DNA of 47,061 nucleotides, from contig NZ_AP024820.1 of the NCBI RefSeq assembly GCF_019703325.1, positions 1 to 47,061 on the forward strand, written 5' to 3'. Shown piece by piece: positions 1 through 10,161 of this stretch. Under the pieces are notes generated by a model. That model made no database searches, was not told where the DNA came from, and saw nothing but the letters and a program-made list of their open reading frames with translations. Both the position numbers and the translations under genes were made by a program. The stretch is from Helicobacter sp. NHP19-012. GTDB taxonomy: Bacteria; Campylobacterota; Campylobacteria; Campylobacterales; Helicobacteraceae. Within the stretch, counting starts at the first letter, position 1. The number at the start of each line of letters is the position of its first letter.

Positions 1-1150
1 AAAGATTTGAAAAACTAATTTTTTAAAAATCACTATGCGGGTGCGCTTGCCCGTGATACATATTTCTCTTGTAAAAAAAATTTTTTTAAATTTGTTGAAA
101 AATTGGTTGAGTGGATTTAAGATAAGCCAAGCTGACGTTTGACATCTATATTGCTCTTGGGGGCAAGCCCCCAAGCCCCCAAACCCCCAAGAGAGGGCTT
201 TGAAATGAGGATTAGTTTGTTTTCTTGGCTTTATGATGCCATTGCAGTAAAGAGGGCTTTGGGTTTTGAATACCAAAAAACACCCCTGCAGTAAGATGAC
301 TTGGGGAGTTCTAAAACGAGAATTGGCGTTTTAAAACCCATAGAACGCTTTCTTGGGTTAAAGGGTGGTTTGGTATGGGTTAGAGGTAAAGTGTTGATTG
401 TAGACCCCTCTATGGCTCTAAAAACGCTATTAGTGCAAATAGACAGAAAGTCCAAACACTATGCCTTACAGAAAAACCCCAAATGAACCCAAATTTTTGT
501 TTCAAAAACCAAAGAAAATCTTAGAATGTGTGTCTTTTGCGTTTAAACGCCCCTAGAGCATTGAGAGTAGTTAAAGAGTTAGAACTATGGGTTAAGTGTG
601 TTGTGTTGATTGTAGGGGCTTCTAGGTGAGTAGAAAGGACATTTAAATAAATGGATAAGATTATAGAAGACAATCTGCACCTAAACATAGCCCAAAATGG
701 CCTTTGGAGACCAGACACTTACAGCTTCTACTTAGGGCTTTGAATATAGTAATGAGGTTACTTGTTTAGAATATTAGAATACTTGCAGTTGGGGGGAACA
801 ATGATACTTATTTTTGAAGTTGTTGAAAAAAAAGAGTAAGCGAAACACTGAGCAGATATAGCGTTTAAATGGCTTAAAATGGTCATAAAGTGCAAAGTTA
901 GGGGTTGGAATTCAAACACAGTTTTAGGGGTTTGCGTTACCACATCTTAGCTAGTCGTGTCTTTGAGGGTTTAATGCGTGTTCTCAAAGTTACAGACCGC
1001 ACCAAATTGCCACACCTTTTAGAGATGACGATGGTTTTTTAGCGGTCTTTGGGCGGGCTTGTAAGCTAGGGTAACTGGACTTACATAACCAACGAGTATT
1101 CTACAACTAGAGGTGATAACTGCGAGGGGTTGTAGGCAGTGGAAGTGAAT
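1..1150. other. Non-coding left end with repeat debris
   Basis: I recognise no gene here; open frames are short and overlap on both strands. The stretch holds copy A of the two-hairpin dispersed repeat (121-205). Near 845-915 there is a degenerate version of the tail that follows the better copies at 17340 and 31130. Two stretches around 361-420 and 585-640 resemble each other, both carrying a 'gtgttgattgtag' core, suggesting old internal duplication. Decayed accessory DNA is the best description. Confidence 0.5.
121..205 (+). repeat. Two-hairpin dispersed repeat, copy A (core only)
   Basis: GATAAGCCAAGC start with a weakened first hairpin and intact second arms CTCTTGGGGG/CCCCCAAGAG at 154-193. 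An eight-base insertion lengthens the loop. The tail is not colinear here. Confidence 0.7.
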
Positions 1151-1167
1151 GGTTTGTAAATGGCACC

Positions 1168-1368
1168 CTAATCTCTACCTAAATACTCTCCATCGCACCA
1201 ATAAGCCCCGTCCCACCAATAGACAACACGCCCATAAGGCATGCCAAAGTGCATACGCAAGTACTCTTGTCTATGCTTTCTGCTCCATTTGGATTTATGG
1301 CATTCGTTATAAGCATCTACTTCTTTGTTATATTGTTCAATCCACTCTTTAGAGCCTTTTTCAGCCAT
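1168..1368 (-). CDS. Small Trp/Tyr-rich protein coupled to hsdR
   Basis: This is a 66-residue ORF whose ATG (1368-1366) overlaps the last codons of hsdR, whose stop lies at 1361-1363. An AGGAG sits just upstream in the hsdR 3' end, so translational coupling is likely. The protein is charged in its first half (MAEKGSKEWIEQYNK) and rich in Trp and Tyr in its second half (VVYWWDGAYW). No family is recognised. The overlap and Shine-Dalgarno support a real gene in the hsd operon; function is unknown. A chance ORF cannot be excluded. Confidence 0.5.
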   Translation of the reverse strand: MAEKGSKEWIEQYNKEVDAYNECHKSKWSRKHRQEYLRMHFGMPYGRVVYWWDGAYWCDGEYLGRD

Positions 1369-4245
1369 TCTGTACTCCTCTTGCTAAAATTTCAAAGAGT
1401 TTGCGCCGAATCAGGTCTTCAAAATCTTTATTTTTTGTTAATTCGTTATAAAGTTGTTCGTTGTTCTCAAGCAAGTTAAGCGATTCATCCTTAAATCGTT
1501 TGTTAAAACCCATCCATTGATTGTCTTGATCAGAGTTGTTGAAATTTTCCATGAAATTGGAATCGGCACGCATACGATCTAGGGTGTCTTTTAGGGCTTT
1601 AGAAGCTTGTTCGCCTAAGGGGATTCCGTGCGCTTTACTAAATTCCTCTAAAATCTCTGAAAGCTTTTCTAGCTCGCTTTGTGGGGTGTGGCTAGAGCCA
1701 TCGGCTTTTGAGGGGTATAACTCTGACTGCCCCTTAAGGGCAATACTCACATCTTGTTGCGCGATTTGCAAGCGGTAATCCTCAAGCTCTACGGCTCTAG
1801 TGATGTCCTCATCAAAATCCTCTCTAAATGGGGCTAGTTTCTTAATGAGTTCTTGGAGCAACCTAAAAAGTTTTTCTAAGGACACATCTTGATAGCGTAA
1901 AATTTGCACTAAAAAGGCGTAGTTTTTGAGGTAAGTTTTTGCCTTGCTGTAAAACTCCTGTTGTTTATTTGGGTCTAAGGTGTTATAATGCGCGACTATT
2001 ACATCTAGCATGGCGTGGATTTGGGGCAAGGGGGCTTGGTTAAAGATGGCCAGATAAAAGTTTTCAACCTCCTCTCTGACATACACCCCATAGCTGTCTA
2101 AATGGCTTTTGAGGTCATGGAGTTTATTGGGGTCGCTTGGCTCGGCGAGCAAGGTTTGTTTGCAATAAGGCTCAAAGGCTTTTTTGATTTTTTCAGTGTC
2201 GTTGGCAAAGTCTAAAACACAGGTGTCCTTTTTATCTTTGTGGATACGATTCAAGCGTGAAAGCGTCTGTACGCACGCCACACCACTTAAAGCCTTATCT
2301 ACATACATCGTGTGTAACAAAGGCTGGTCAAAGCCTGTTTGGTATTTGTCTGCCACGATCAAAAAGCGGTATGCATCCTTTTCAAAAGTTTTAGGGGTTT
2401 GGCTCTCGCTAAAGCCATTCAAACTCGCCTCACTCTCGCCCTCAACTTCTCCTGAGAAGGCAACCAAGACCTTATGGGGGCGTTTTTCTTGGGCGAGTTG
2501 TGCCCGAAAGGCTTTAAAATAGCGCACAGCGACTCGGCGTGAGCTCGTAACAACCATCGCCTTAGCCTTGCCCCCAATTTTGCTGTGTGTGGTGGTGTAA
2601 AAATGGGCGAGCATCGCCTTTGTTTTTTCTTCAATGCTTTTAGGGTGCTCTTTGACATAGATTTTAAGCCTTTTAAAGGCGGGATCTCTCTCATAGAGTG
2701 GATCGTCTGGGACTTTGGCCACCAAATCGGCGTAGAATGTGTAGGTGGTGTAAGATTTTAAAACATCCAAAATAAAGCCTTCTTCAATGGCTTGTTTCAT
2801 GGAATACAAATGGAAAGGAATGAACTGCTCCCCACTTGTTTTTATCCCAAAAAGTTCTAGGGTTTCTGGTTTGGGCGTGGCACTGAAGGCGAAATAAGAG
2901 GCATTTTCATTAAATTGTTTGGATTTAATGGTTTGTAACAAATATTCATCGGGGTCTAGCGTCTCTTGCTCCTCTTGTATGGGCGCACCTGTGGCTTTTT
3001 GACGGCATCGCCATACGCCCCCCCTTGGCTGGAGTGCGCCTCGTCTATGATGATGGCAAATTTTTGATGGGCAAGGCTGGGCAATTCCTCTAAAATATGG
3101 GAGAACTTTTGGATCGTGGCGATGATCACCTTCTTGCCCTCCGCCAACGCATCCTTAAGCTGGCGGCTGCCCTCTGTGATTGTCTCTACAACCCCCCTGA
3201 TGGTGAAAAAGCTTTGGATGTTCTTTTGTAATTGTTTGTCTAAAACGATCCGATCCGTGATCACCAAAACGCTATCAAACAAGGGTTTTTCATTGACACT
3301 AAGCCCGATTAACGCGTAAGACAGCCATGTAATGGTGTTGCTCTTACCGCTACCTGCGCTGTGCTGGATCAAGTAACGCTTCCCCACGCCTTCATTTTGC
3401 ACAGCCTTGCACAGCCTTTGCACGGCACTGAGTTGGTGGTAACGGGGGAAGATCACACCCTCATCCACAAGTTGTAAGAAGTTGAAAATGAGATTTAAAA
3501 CTTGGTCTTTTTGCAGGATTTGCTCCCACAAATACGCGCTTTTGAGCCCCTGTGGGTTTGGGGGATTGCCCGCCCCGCACTCTAGCCCCACCATCCCACT
3601 CCCATCGTTTAAGCCCTTATTAAAGGAGATAAAACGGGTGTCGGTCTTCTCTAGTTTTGTGGTGAGATAGACGAAACTTTCATCTAGGGCGAAGTGGGCT
3701 AGGGCGTGTTTGAGTAGGGGTTCTTGGGGGTTTCTGTCTTGTTGGTATTGTTTTAGGGCGTGTTGGGCATTTTGCCTGTTTAAAGAGTGTTTGAGTTCTA
3801 AGGTGAAAAGGGGCAAGCCGTTTAAAAAGATCACCAAATCTATGGAGTTTTGGTTGTGCTGGCTGTAATGCAGCTGGCGCACTACAGAAAAAACATTGTT
3901 TTGGTAGTTTTTTAAAGTGTCTGGGTTCTTTTGGGTTTTGGGTTTGGGGTAGGCAAGCTTAAAATTGATCCCCAAATGCTCCACCCCATCCTTAAGCACT
4001 TTTAGCATGCCTTTTTCTTCAATTTGCTGTCTTAAGCGGTGTAGCAGGTTTTTTTTAAAATCTTGGTCCCTTTGGCGCAACGCCTCTAGGGCTTTATTTT
4101 GCGTTCGCTCTAAAAACTCCCATAACAAGCCCACATCCAAACAAAATTCTTTATCATAGGCTTTAGGGTCGCCTTTGGTATAACCGCTCTTTAGCAAATG
4201 TCCTTCTATGAGGGTTTCAAGGTCTTCTTCTGTGTATCTTTTCAT
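1361..4245 (-). CDS. hsdR: Type I restriction enzyme subunit R (one frameshift)
   Basis: HsdR is the translocating and cleaving subunit of a type I restriction-modification complex. The 5' part (4245-2956) carries a PD-(D/E)xK-like nuclease core (D136, then E150 and K152 in FTLELKH), Walker A HSAGSGKS near residues 296-302 and the DEAH box in IIIDEAHSSQ near 394. The 3' part (2941-1361) continues the helicase (YFAFSATPKP; YQTGFDQPLLHTMYVDK; QTLSRLNRI) and the C-terminal helical region. The frames meet at T5 2997-3001 (A5 on the coding strand); one more A joins them as AVKKATGAPIQEEQ, giving roughly 960 residues, normal for the family. The start overlaps the hsdS 3' end by 29 nt. As written the enzyme is truncated after its DEAH motif; the break may be sequencing error or true inactivation. 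Confidence 0.88.
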
Positions 4246-5515
4246 GGGTGTCCTTTAGGGGGATAAGTCCAAGCACCGCTTCGCTGATGAGGGCACTTTT
4301 ATAGTCTTTAAGGGCTTGGATTTGGGTTTGTAGTTTGGCACTGAGGCACTCTAGTTGCCTGGTCTTTTTATCTAAAAAGGCGGTGATGGTGTGTTGCTCG
4401 GCTAGAGGGGGGAGGGGCAAAGGCATGCCTTTAAAGATTGTATAGTCTATGCTTTCTCTAATTTTCATAATGCCTGTAGCATATTGGCTTAGACTGCTTT
4501 GTAATGCCTTGTTCCCAAACAAGTAGGCATAATACTTTATGAAGGTTAGGCGTTTATCTTTGGCGAATAAAACTAGGTAAATCGGGCTAACTAGCCCCTC
4601 GTATTGCGAAAAGCCCAAAGAGCCAATGACGGCGTTCATTTTGTTAAAGACTAAATCCCCACGCCTTACGATTCTGTATTGTGATATATCCTTTTTAGCC
4701 TTGTTGCCAATGTTGCCCTTTTGTTCATAGGGTAAAACGCCCATATCTTTAACTAGGGACAAAATTTGGGTAATGGCTTTATCCCTGTTTGTTTCGTTTC
4801 GGGTACCAAAAAGGCTATCTAGCCGCACCACCTCCCAACCCTCAGGCACCTCCCCTAGCCAGTCTAAACCGCTAGGCTTCATGCGGGCATTGGGGTCTAG
4901 CCCCTTAGTCGCTACCTCGCTAATGAGGGCGTGTTTATAGTCTTTAAGGTGCTCTAAGAGCTGTGTTTTCTTGGCAATCAAGGCATCGAGCTTAGAGATT
5001 TTCTCGTCTAAAAACGCTGCGATGGCGTGTTGCTCGGCTAGTGGAGGGAGGGGGATTTGAAAATTACGCAAGTTTTCAAGCTTGACACGCAAAACCTTAA
5101 CTCCACTGGCATATTTTGCTTTAAGGCGCATGAAATAGGCACTTTGGAAAACATAGGCGATAAAAATCGGGTCTTGCTTGTGGGAAAAGGCGAAGATGTC
5201 CCCACTAATGCAAATATCCGCTTCACCCAAGTAAGCCACCGCTTTTAAAACCCCCTCAATGTCCTCACTCACGCCCGTAATGATTAAATCGCCTCGCCCT
5301 GCCCTTTTAAGCGTCTTGGCTAGCTTAGAGCTGACAAAGCTTTTAGTTTGGGCGGTGTGGGTGTTGTAATAAGTGTGAATTTGCCCGTAATGAATCGCTC
5401 CCACGCCCTCTGCCTGTAAATCCGCCTTCACTAGTCCCGAGCCCCGTGCAAAAGTCCCAATCTTACCAAGCTCGACCACCTCCCACCCCGCTGGTAAGTT
5501 CTCTAGCCCCTCCAT
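4217..5515 (-). CDS. hsdS: Type I restriction-modification specificity subunit S
   Basis: HsdS recognises the bipartite DNA target and bridges HsdM and HsdR. The frame is intact, about 432 residues, with the two-fold internal repeat of the family: two target-recognition domains beginning LPAGWEVVELGKIG and VPEGWEVVRLDSLFG, each followed by a conserved helical region starting PLPPLAEQH plus AFLD(E/K)K. The ATG at 5515 overlaps the hsdM stop as TGATG, and the 3' end overlaps hsdR, so the order hsdM-hsdS-hsdR is one operon. The two TRDs differ from each other, so the target should be an asymmetric bipartite site. Specificity cannot be read from sequence alone. Confidence 0.93.
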   Translation of the reverse strand: MEGLENLPAGWEVVELGKIGTFARGSGLVKADLQAEGVGAIHYGQIHTYYNTHTAQTKSFVSSKLAKTLKRAGRGDLIITGVSEDIEGVLKAVAYLGEADICISGDIFAFSHKQDPIFIAYVFQSAYFMRLKAKYASGVKVLRVKLENLRNFQIPLPPLAEQHAIAAFLDEKISKLDALIAKKTQLLEHLKDYKHALISEVATKGLDPNARMKPSGLDWLGEVPEGWEVVRLDSLFGTRNETNRDKAITQILSLVKDMGVLPYEQKGNIGNKAKKDISQYRIVRRGDLVFNKMNAVIGSLGFSQYEGLVSPIYLVLFAKDKRLTFIKYYAYLFGNKALQSSLSQYATGIMKIRESIDYTIFKGMPLPLPPLAEQHTITAFLDKKTRQLECLSAKLQTQIQALKDYKSALISEAVLGLIPLKDTHEKIHRRRP

Positions 5516-7421
5516 CACCCCACCTTAAAAATATCGTCTAAAAGGGCGGTGATCTCCACTTCTAGGGCGCGGATTTGGGTTTTCAGTGCCTTGGTGTTTT
5601 GGCTTTTGGTGGTGGTTTTAAAATACTGGTTGAATAAAATCTCATAACCCACTTTCACGCTGTCCTCTTCAATAAAGCTTAAAGGGGTGCGAGGCCAGAT
5701 GCTGCTAAGAAAATGGGCTTTGATGTTTTCTTTAAGGGGGATTTTCTCCTCTTGTTTGCCAAAAAGGACATTTGGGGCGGGCTTTTGCTTGCCCTTTTCA
5801 TCTTTAATCTTGGGCATGGGCATATCCAAAGCCTCTAAAAACTCCTTAGCTCCTTTGTAGATGGGCTCTAGATTTTTAGGGGTGCCTTCTAATTCTTGCA
5901 GTTTTTCTAAAATCTCCCCTTTGTTCTCAAGCGCTTGAAAGCTCTCCTCTTTAAAGAGTTCTTGGCTGGGTTTTAAAGAAAAGACTCTAAATTTTTGATA
6001 ACCCAAGTCGGCATTGTCTAAAAGCACGCTGTGCGGGTCGTGGGGTTGTTCTAAAAAAGCCTTACAATCTGGTTGATGTGTTCCTGGTTTAAGCGGTTGC
6101 GCTTTTTGCCTAGAGATTTTGCCATGGGCTCAAAAAAGCTTGTGGCATCGATGAGCTGGACTTTGCCTTTTTTATGCTCGGGTTTGCGGTTGCTAAGGAT
6201 CCATATAAAAGTGGGGATGCCCGTGTTGTAAAACAAATCGGTGGGTAGGGCGATCACGGCTTCTAAATAGTCGTTTTGTAAAATATGGCTTCGAATCGCC
6301 ACTTGCCCGCTGTCATTGTTAAAAAGGGGGCTGGAGTTATGCACGGAGGCGATGCGCGAGCCTTGGGGGGTGTCCTTCATCTTGCTTAGCATGTTGAGCA
6401 AAAACATCATTTGCCCATCCCTTGCTCCCGTAACCCCCACACTAAAGCGCACATCCTTCTTGGCATCCTCTTGCTCGCTCCTCCACGCCTTGCCAAAGGG
6501 CGGATTGGTAAGCATAAAATCAAATTTTGTGATGTCCCCCTTTAAAAATCCATCTTCGTTCTCTTTGAGAGTGGAGCCGAATTTAATATTCTCTGGGTTC
6601 TCGCCCTTGATGAGCATATCTGCCTTGCAAAGGGCGTAGGTGTCGGGGCTGACCTCTTGCCCGCACAATTCAAAGGTTGCCTTAGATTGCAACTCCTCTT
6701 GAAGGAAGGCTTTAGACTCGGTAAGCATCCCCCCGCTCCCGCAGGCGTTGTCGTAAATGGTGAAAAATCCGCTTTTGATTTGCTCTTGCACGGGTCTAAA
6801 GACAAGTTCTGCCATCAAGCGTATCACCTCCCTTGGGGTGAAGTGCTCACCCGCCTCCTCGTTGTTCTCCTCATTGAATTTGCGGATCAACTCTTCAAAG
6901 ACATAGCCCATCCCCAAATTGCTTAAGCCTTTTTGGATCACCCTGCCTTTTTCGTCTTTCTTGTCGTTGATGGAGAAATTCACCTTTTGACTGCAAAACT
7001 CTTGCACGAGGGGGTATAAAATACCGCTCTTTTCTAAGGTGTCTAGCTGATCTTTAAATTTAAACTTCTCCAAAATGTCCCTAATATTCGGGCTAAAGCC
7101 ATCTAGGTAGTTTAAGAAATTAGCTTTAATGATTGAGGGCTCATCTAAAAGTACCTTAAGGGTGAAGTTAGAATCGTTGTAAAACTTAAACCCACTGGCA
7201 TGGCACAAGGGGGTGGCTAAACCATCTGGGCTTAAATTCTTATGTTTTTCTTTGCACGCCAAAACCTTGGCTTTGGTAGGTTCTAGCATGGCATCTAGCC
7301 GCCGAATCAAGGTCATGGGCAAAATCACATCGCGGTACTTGCCCCTTTTATAGTGATCCCTGAGTAAATTCGCAATGCCCCAAATGAAATTCACCATGGG
7401 CTGAAACTGATTGCCGTCCAT
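5515..7421 (-). CDS. hsdM: Type I modification methyltransferase subunit M (one frameshift)
   Basis: HsdM is the N6-adenine methyltransferase of the type I system, using S-adenosylmethionine. Visible motifs are EHFTPREV near residue 192, the AdoMet-binding NACGSGGM at 225-232 and the catalytic NPPF at 306-309. The main frame (7421-6051) stops right after NQEHINQIVRLF. The remaining 170 residues continue in another frame to 5515. The break is at A6 6053-6058 (T6 on the coding strand); one more T restores RLFLEQPHDPHSVLL. The C-terminal part (6027-5515) is the helical region that contacts HsdS. Because the catalytic motifs lie before the break, a truncated protein might bind AdoMet but probably could not assemble. 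Slippage, true loss and sequencing error are all possible. Confidence 0.88.
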
Positions 7422-7568
7422 AACTCTCGCTCTGTCTAAAATAAAGGGTAGAAAAACCTAATCCCTCATCGTTGCGCATTTTAGCATAAGTGCTGCTAAC
7501 AGATGTTAGGCCATGATCAATTTTCACTTTAATCTTATTTAAAAATATATGTTATTAAAAACACGTGC

Positions 7569-7575
7569 TATAGAT
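7569..7575 (+). promoter_or_regulatory. Possible -10 box for hicB
   Basis: TATAGAT lies 35 nt upstream of the hicB ATG and a GGGAG ribosome binding site follows at about 7601. No clear -35 is seen, which is common for Helicobacter promoters. Confidence 0.35.
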
Positions 7576-7609
7576 ACAAACCATAAGCAATTTAATCAAA
7601 GGGAGCGAC

Positions 7610-7831
7610 ATGCTTTTAAATGCCGTGATAGAAAAGGATGAACATGGGTATTTTGCTTTTGTCCCTTCTTTGCAAGGTTGTGTGTCTCAGGGCGAAAGTT
7701 ATGAAGAAGCTCTGGCAAATATCAAAGAGGCGATCGAGCTTTACTTAGAAACCTTAGAGGCAGATGAGTTAGCTCATCTCTCCAATACAAATTTTGTAAT
7801 AGTCCCTATTGAAGTGGCTTTAAATGCCTGA
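7610..7831 (+). CDS. HicB-like antitoxin, orphan
   Basis: This is a 73-residue protein with the compact HicB fold: an N-terminal strand pattern (LNAVIEKDEHGYFAFVP), then the signature SLQGCVSQGESYEEAL and a helix NIKEAIELYLE. HicB proteins neutralise the HicA mRNA-cleaving toxin. The short C-terminus carries no HTH or RHH DNA-binding tail. No hicA-like ORF lies on either side: upstream is the divergent hsdM and downstream a convergent Fic remnant, so it is an orphan. The start is supported by GGGAGCGACATG. Family membership is confident; function without HicA is uncertain. Confidence 0.8.
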   Translation: MLLNAVIEKDEHGYFAFVPSLQGCVSQGESYEEALANIKEAIELYLETLEADELAHLSNTNFVIVPIEVALNA

Positions 7832-7842
7832 ATCGTCATGTC

Positions 7843-8159
7843 TTACGGTAGCCCATTGCCTTCCATAAATGGGTGTACTACATTCATTTCAACATATTTT
7901 TCTATGATTTCTTCAAGGTTGTTTGGGGCATCGCTTCAATTTTTTTAAGGGCTTCATTGAGATATAGAGCCGAACAAAATTTAAAATAGTCTTTGGCGAT
8001 ATTTTTGGTTCTTATTTGTTCTGCAAAGGCATACAATCCTTGAAACAAGGCTTTATGTATATCTTGTAGTCCCTTAATCGTGCCGACTTCTATGTCGTTA
8101 ATTGCCCCGTTTTCAAAGAGCTGTTTAGCGTTTTCTAGGCTTTGTTCATCCAGGTTCAT
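7843..8159 (-). pseudogene. Fic-family protein remnant
   Basis: Residues 1-75 match the N-terminal half of Fic AMPylation proteins ([36 protein letters not shown]). The frame is lost at G4 7925-7928. In the shifted frame it continues with [16 protein letters not shown] and then MEGNGLP, ending at a stop at 7843. The Fic motif would be HPFMEGNG without the following Arg residues needed for ATP binding, and the C-terminal helices are missing. Even if the frameshift were sequencing error the protein would be truncated and inactive. It sits beside two further Fic/Doc genes on the same strand. Confidence 0.75.
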
Positions 8160-8304
8160 AATAATCCTTTATTTTTGACATTTTTTAGCTATAACAAAGT
8201 TTCGTGTTTTTTGCTATTAACTCCCACGCATTTTAAACAATAAAAAACATTTCAAATTAAATTAAATGAAATAAAAAATATTGCAAATAGTATTAAATAC
8301 AATG

Positions 8305-8504
8305 CTAAATATGCTTACCCCCACTCCCTTTTTGGGCTTGTTCTTGTTTCACTTGCTCCAAAATCTTTGGCAAGTCATCGTTAAGGTTATACAAGTCCTC
8401 AAATACATTTGCGCCACTCCCTTTAGCTTGCTTGCCTTTTGCGGGTCTGCCTTGCCTATTTGGCAGGTATTTAAAATTGCTTATTTCCTTGTTAATTTCG
8501 GCAT
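8305..8504 (-). CDS. Small basic protein overlapping the Fic stop (possible frameshift)
   Basis: An ATG at 8504-8502 directly follows the Fic stop codon (TAA ATG), suggesting translational coupling. Its frame stops after MPKLTRK. Adding one A to the AAA of 'aaggaaataagc' joins it to an open frame reading ISNFKYLPNRQGRPAKGKQ and ending QEQAQKGSGGKHI at 8305, about 66 residues. The middle is Gly/Lys rich and the end is helical and charged. No family is recognised. Alternatively it is a frameshifted C-terminal tail of the Fic gene. A partner of the Fic toxin is a guess only. Confidence 0.4.
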
Positions 8505-9212
8505 TTATTGCTCTACATGTTCTAAGCTCTGCTCTTGGCAACTTTCTAAAAAACGAGCAAATCCGCCACAATCACCCTCTGCTTTACAACTTTCTAAAAA
8601 GCTCAAATACTCCGCCCGCCGACTATCTACAATCAAGGGCGGGATTAAGTCGTTTTGGATAGCTTGAAACGCCATAATCAACCGACCTGTACGCCCATTG
8701 CCATCAATGAAAGGATGGATACGCTCGTATTCGGCGTGAAACACAGCAATTTGGGTTAGGTTAAGGGCATTACTTAGATATTGAAACAATAAGTTTTCTA
8801 GCTTTTGGGCGATAAAAATGGGGGGAGTGGGAGCAAAATTTGCACCCGCCACAATGACTTCAGCGGTGCGGTAAGTGCCGATGGGCTTAGAAACAAATTG
8901 CGGGGTTATGTCTAAAGCGGTCTTAAACAACAGATAGTGTAAATCTTTAATAAAACCTATGGTTAAAAGCGTGTCTTTGTTGCTAGCCTCACGCACAACT
9001 AAGTCATAAGCATTAGCAAACCCCAAAATAATGAGCTGTTCGTGTAAGGGTTTGTTAGGTGCGGTTAAGCCTTTTTCTAAAAGCTGCTTAGTTTCGTCTA
9101 ATTGCAAACTTAAACCCTCTATGGCGTTGCTGTGGTGCGTGAGTGTAACACGCAAGGTTCTAAAAAGTTGCTCCCTTTGGAGTAAAGATAAGTCGCTTAG
9201 TTTGTATGCCAT
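8505..9212 (-). CDS. Fic-family AMPylase with N-terminal autoinhibitory motif
   Basis: This 235-residue Fic protein carries the complete catalytic motif HPFIDGNGRTGR. Fic proteins transfer AMP from ATP to hydroxyl side chains of target proteins. Near the N-terminus SNAIEG fits the [S/T]xxxE[G/N] inhibitory-helix motif, placing it in the class with built-in (class II) inhibition, so a separate antitoxin is not strictly needed. An upstream flap region (KPIGTYRTAEVIVAGANF) is typical of the family. The ATG at 9212 is the first in frame. The cell target is unknown; many such genes act as toxins or stress regulators. Confidence 0.9.
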   Translation of the reverse strand: MAYKLSDLSLLQREQLFRTLRVTLTHHSNAIEGLSLQLDETKQLLEKGLTAPNKPLHEQLIILGFANAYDLVVREASNKDTLLTIGFIKDLHYLLFKTALDITPQFVSKPIGTYRTAEVIVAGANFAPTPPIFIAQKLENLLFQYLSNALNLTQIAVFHAEYERIHPFIDGNGRTGRLIMAFQAIQNDLIPPLIVDSRRAEYLSFLESCKAEGDCGGFARFLESCQEQSLEHVEQ

Positions 9213-9269
9213 TTTGTTAAGAATTTAGTAATTTGGTAGAATGAGGTATTGAGAATAGACTTATTCAAG

Positions 9270-9712
9270 CTACTCTCTTGTTTCACAATCGCTTGTAAGC
9301 AGTTGTGTTATGTGTATGTCCTCACATTTTTGGTTTGCCTTGACCGAAAAATTTTTAAAGATAGTTCTTAATTCATCTTTTGAGATTTTGTCTTCGGCAA
9401 CATCCAATACAAGTTTTTCCAATTTTTCTTCAAGTTTATCTATTATTTCTTTCTCATTGATGAAAAAGAAATGCATACAGAGATAAACAGCTGTTCTTTT
9501 ATTGCCGTCTGGAAATGGATGAAATTTGACACATGAAAAGAAAAGATGCGCCATTTTGCTCTCAAATGTTGGGTAGTAATCATCATTCTTAATGTGTTCG
9601 AGCACACTCTCAAGGTAACCTATGCTAGTAGGGTTTATTCCTTTTAGTCCCCCGTCAGCTCCAATATCTCATTATGTATATCAATGGCTTCACCAATATT
9701 GATATAAATCAA
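9270..9712 (-). CDS. Doc-like Fic-fold toxin (one frameshift)
   Basis: The 3' part (9605-9270) carries FHPFPDGNKRTA, the Doc-type Fic motif. Doc proteins phosphorylate elongation factor Tu, halting translation. The N-terminal part reads INIGEAIDIHNEILELT in another frame; one extra base in C5 9649-9653 (G5 on the coding strand) joins it to GGLKGINPTSIGYLESVLEH, the usual Doc N-terminus. The start is probably the TTG at 9712, overlapping the stop of the upstream small antitoxin (TTGA). Total length is about 147 residues, normal for Doc. The adjoining antitoxin-like gene supports a Phd-Doc-type pair. Confidence 0.78.
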
Positions 9713-9888
9713 ACTATTTTGTCTGCCAATCTTTTATAGACCGCTAAAATGTCCGGATCCTCGAGTCTTTTTCGACATGCAATACGGGCTTCTTGCACAA
9801 TTTTCGCGCGCTTTTCTTCACTTATTTCTATTTGTTTTTCATGTAATGGCTGTTTCATTTCGACTTGTGTATGTTTTAAATTTGGCAT
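9709..9888 (-). CDS. Small antitoxin-like protein of the Doc pair
   Basis: A 59-residue gene starting MPNLKHTQVEMKQPLHEKQ and ending VYKRLADKIV. A GGAG lies 8 nt before the ATG at 9888. The stop overlaps the probable TTG start of the Doc-like toxin, the usual antitoxin-then-toxin layout. The protein is highly charged and probably helical (EISEEKRAKIVQEARIACRK), as expected of the toxin-binding tail of Doc antitoxins, but I see no clear Phd/YefM DNA-binding domain. Assignment rests mainly on position and size. Confidence 0.6.
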   Translation of the reverse strand: MPNLKHTQVEMKQPLHEKQIEISEEKRAKIVQEARIACRKRLEDPDILAVYKRLADKIV

Positions 9889-10161
9889 ATATTCATCTCC
9901 AAGATATTTCGGTAATTATATCACTCTATGGAAGTTTTGGGGGCACCACTACTAACACCCATTTGCTTATTTTTTCTTACCTATAATCGCATGCACTGAT
10001 CTTTTCAATCAAATCCACATTTTTTAAAGACAGCGTGATCACCCTAAGCAAGGTTTCAAAAATGTATTTATCGCTGATTTAACAATAGAATAAATTGCGC
10101 TTAAAGGTTTGTATTTCGCAAGCGTTTATAGCACTTATGGCGTATGTTAAAATGCAAGGGC
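9889..10161. other. Short intergenic with a gene-tail remnant
   Basis: On the minus strand about 33 codons ending at 9977 read like real protein (SDKYIFETLLRVITLSLK) but have no start codon and are preceded by a stop. This is probably the leftover 3' end of a lost gene. Nothing else is recognised. Confidence 0.3.

Noticed and set aside
8281..8667. 128-aa plus-strand ORF over the Fic region
   Set aside because: It is antisense to the Fic gene and its small neighbour, whose motifs are clear, and has no family resemblance of its own.
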